In this document: in pieces, positions 63,366 to 64,000 of the stretch
How the letters are laid out: the number at the start of each line of letters is the position of its first letter
Position numbering within the stretch: position 1 is the first letter of the stretch
Assembly (NCBI GenBank): GCA_011523425.1
Contig: WTGU01000152.1
Coordinates: forward strand, 1-64,000
DNA length: 64,000 nucleotides
Reading direction: 5' to 3'
From: Alphaproteobacteria bacterium
Lineage (GTDB): Bacteria; Pseudomonadota; Alphaproteobacteria; UBA828
Made by a program: the position numbers and the translations under genes
Notes under the pieces: model-generated
What the model was told of the DNA's origin: nothing
Database searches by the model: none
The model's input: only the letters and a program-made list of their open reading frames with translations

Positions 63366-64000
63366 CGAAGACTCCCACCTCGGACGACGAGGTCTACGAT
63401 CTGATCGGCGGCGCCCGCGGCATGGAGGCCCGCAGCGGAGCGGCGATCGAGCGCGCCCGCGCGCTGCCGATCTGGAGCGGCGCGGTCGAGCCCGCCCTGC
63501 TGAGCGGGGGCCTGAGCAACATCAACCTCACCGCCGACGACGCCGGCCAGCGCTACGTGATCCGCGTCGGCGAGGACGAGCCCTTCTTCGGCGTCTCCCG
63601 CGAGCACGAGCTCCAGGCCTTTCGCGCGGCCCACGCGGCGGGCGTCTCGCCGGAGGTGGTCTACGCCGAGCCCGGCCTGATGGTGATCCGCTTCATCGAA
63701 GGCCGCTCGCTGCTGCCGGCCGACGTGCACGAGCCCGAGCGGCTTGCCAAGGTTGCCCGCCTCTTCCGCCGGCTGCATCGCGAGGCCCACAAGCACCTGG
63801 ACTCGACGGGCTTCATGTTCTGGCCGTTCCAACATCACCGCTCGTACATCCGGCTGCTGCAGGAGCGCTCGGACCGACTCTACGAGCGCTGGCGTGCGAT
63901 GCTGCCGGGGCTCGCCGCCGCGAACGAGGCGCTGGAGCGCGCGATGGGGCCGGCGACCATCGTCTTCGGTCACAACGACCTCAACCCGCAGAACATCATG
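63362..64000 (+). CDS. Choline/ethanolamine kinase-like phosphotransferase, 3' end beyond window
   Basis: Partial: the frame is open to the end (213 residues visible). SGGLSNINLT is the nucleotide loop of LicA/choline kinase-like proteins, YVIRVGED carries the ATP Lys/Arg region, and GHNDLNPQNIM is the Brenner motif with catalytic Asp. It starts with ATG overlapping the DMGDH-like stop (ATGA). A function in choline or aminoalcohol phosphorylation is probable. Confidence 0.75.
   Translation, partial: MTKTPTSDDEVYDLIGGARGMEARSGAAIERARALPIWSGAVEPALLSGGLSNINLTADDAGQRYVIRVGEDEPFFGVSREHELQAFRAAHAAGVSPEVVYAEPGLMVIRFIEGRSLLPADVHEPERLAKVARLFRRLHREAHKHLDSTGFMFWPFQHHRSYIRLLQERSDRLYERWRAMLPGLAAANEALERAMGPATIVFGHNDLNPQNIM

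Overview
The window reads as one contig from a high-GC Gram-negative alphaproteobacterium, probably Rhodospirillales-like. That placement rests on gene content: the rpoZ-spoT pair, an RpoH heat-shock sigma factor, bactofilin, FabI, HldE (LPS heptose) and a DUF6476-like membrane protein. It is inferred, not tested by phylogeny. There is one tRNA (Glu, CTC) and no rRNA, CRISPR array or transposase gene.

Left part (1-33.5 kb). It opens with the tail of a hydantoinase-B-type protein and a small catabolic set: two SDRs, an LLM flavin monooxygenase, an HSL-type esterase and a flavin reductase, which could form a two-component monooxygenase. Housekeeping genes follow: alkA, fieF, fabI, aroC, an AhpD-like protein, rpoH, rluD, a JAMM peptidase, ltaE, tRNA-Glu, gltA, spoT, rpoZ, nth, bactofilin, rluB, rsmD, prpE, an RHH/RelE toxin-antitoxin pair, hldE, uvrD and a beta-carbonic anhydrase. 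A lower-GC Mrr-type restriction gene interrupts this stretch at 30.9 kb, followed by a tdh-like gene and a MepK-like DUF882 gene.

Right part (33.9-64 kb). This is an accessory catabolic island. On the + strand lie an SSADH-type aldehyde dehydrogenase, two glutamine-synthetase-family enzymes, a PhyH-type dioxygenase, a small NTF2-like protein, a trimethylamine-dehydrogenase-like flavoprotein and a Liv-type ABC transporter whose ATPases sit on the opposite strand. The middle holds two paralogous UGT-like glycosyltransferases, a cupin, a stand-alone membrane FtsH-type (M41) peptidase and an acyl-CoA-dehydrogenase homologue that lacks the usual catalytic Glu. A six-gene minus-strand unit (60.4 to 53.6 kb) carries two more TMADH-like enzymes, three cupins and a second PhyH protein. 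A DMGDH-like flavoprotein and a choline-kinase-like protein close the window. Together they suggest uptake, oxidative dealkylation and gamma-glutamylation of methylated or other substituted amines, but the substrates are unknown. The three TMADH paralogues differ at the known substrate-contact positions.

Two unnamed repeat families run through both parts. One is about 115-150 bp, bounded by hairpins, and sits between convergent gene ends, sometimes supplying the stop codon; a fifth, shorter copy ends a broken oxidoreductase gene. The other is MITE-like (ends TTAGCCCGCATTTCTCACCA, flanked by TA), with one 272-bp element and solitary or degenerate ends near the starts of other genes.
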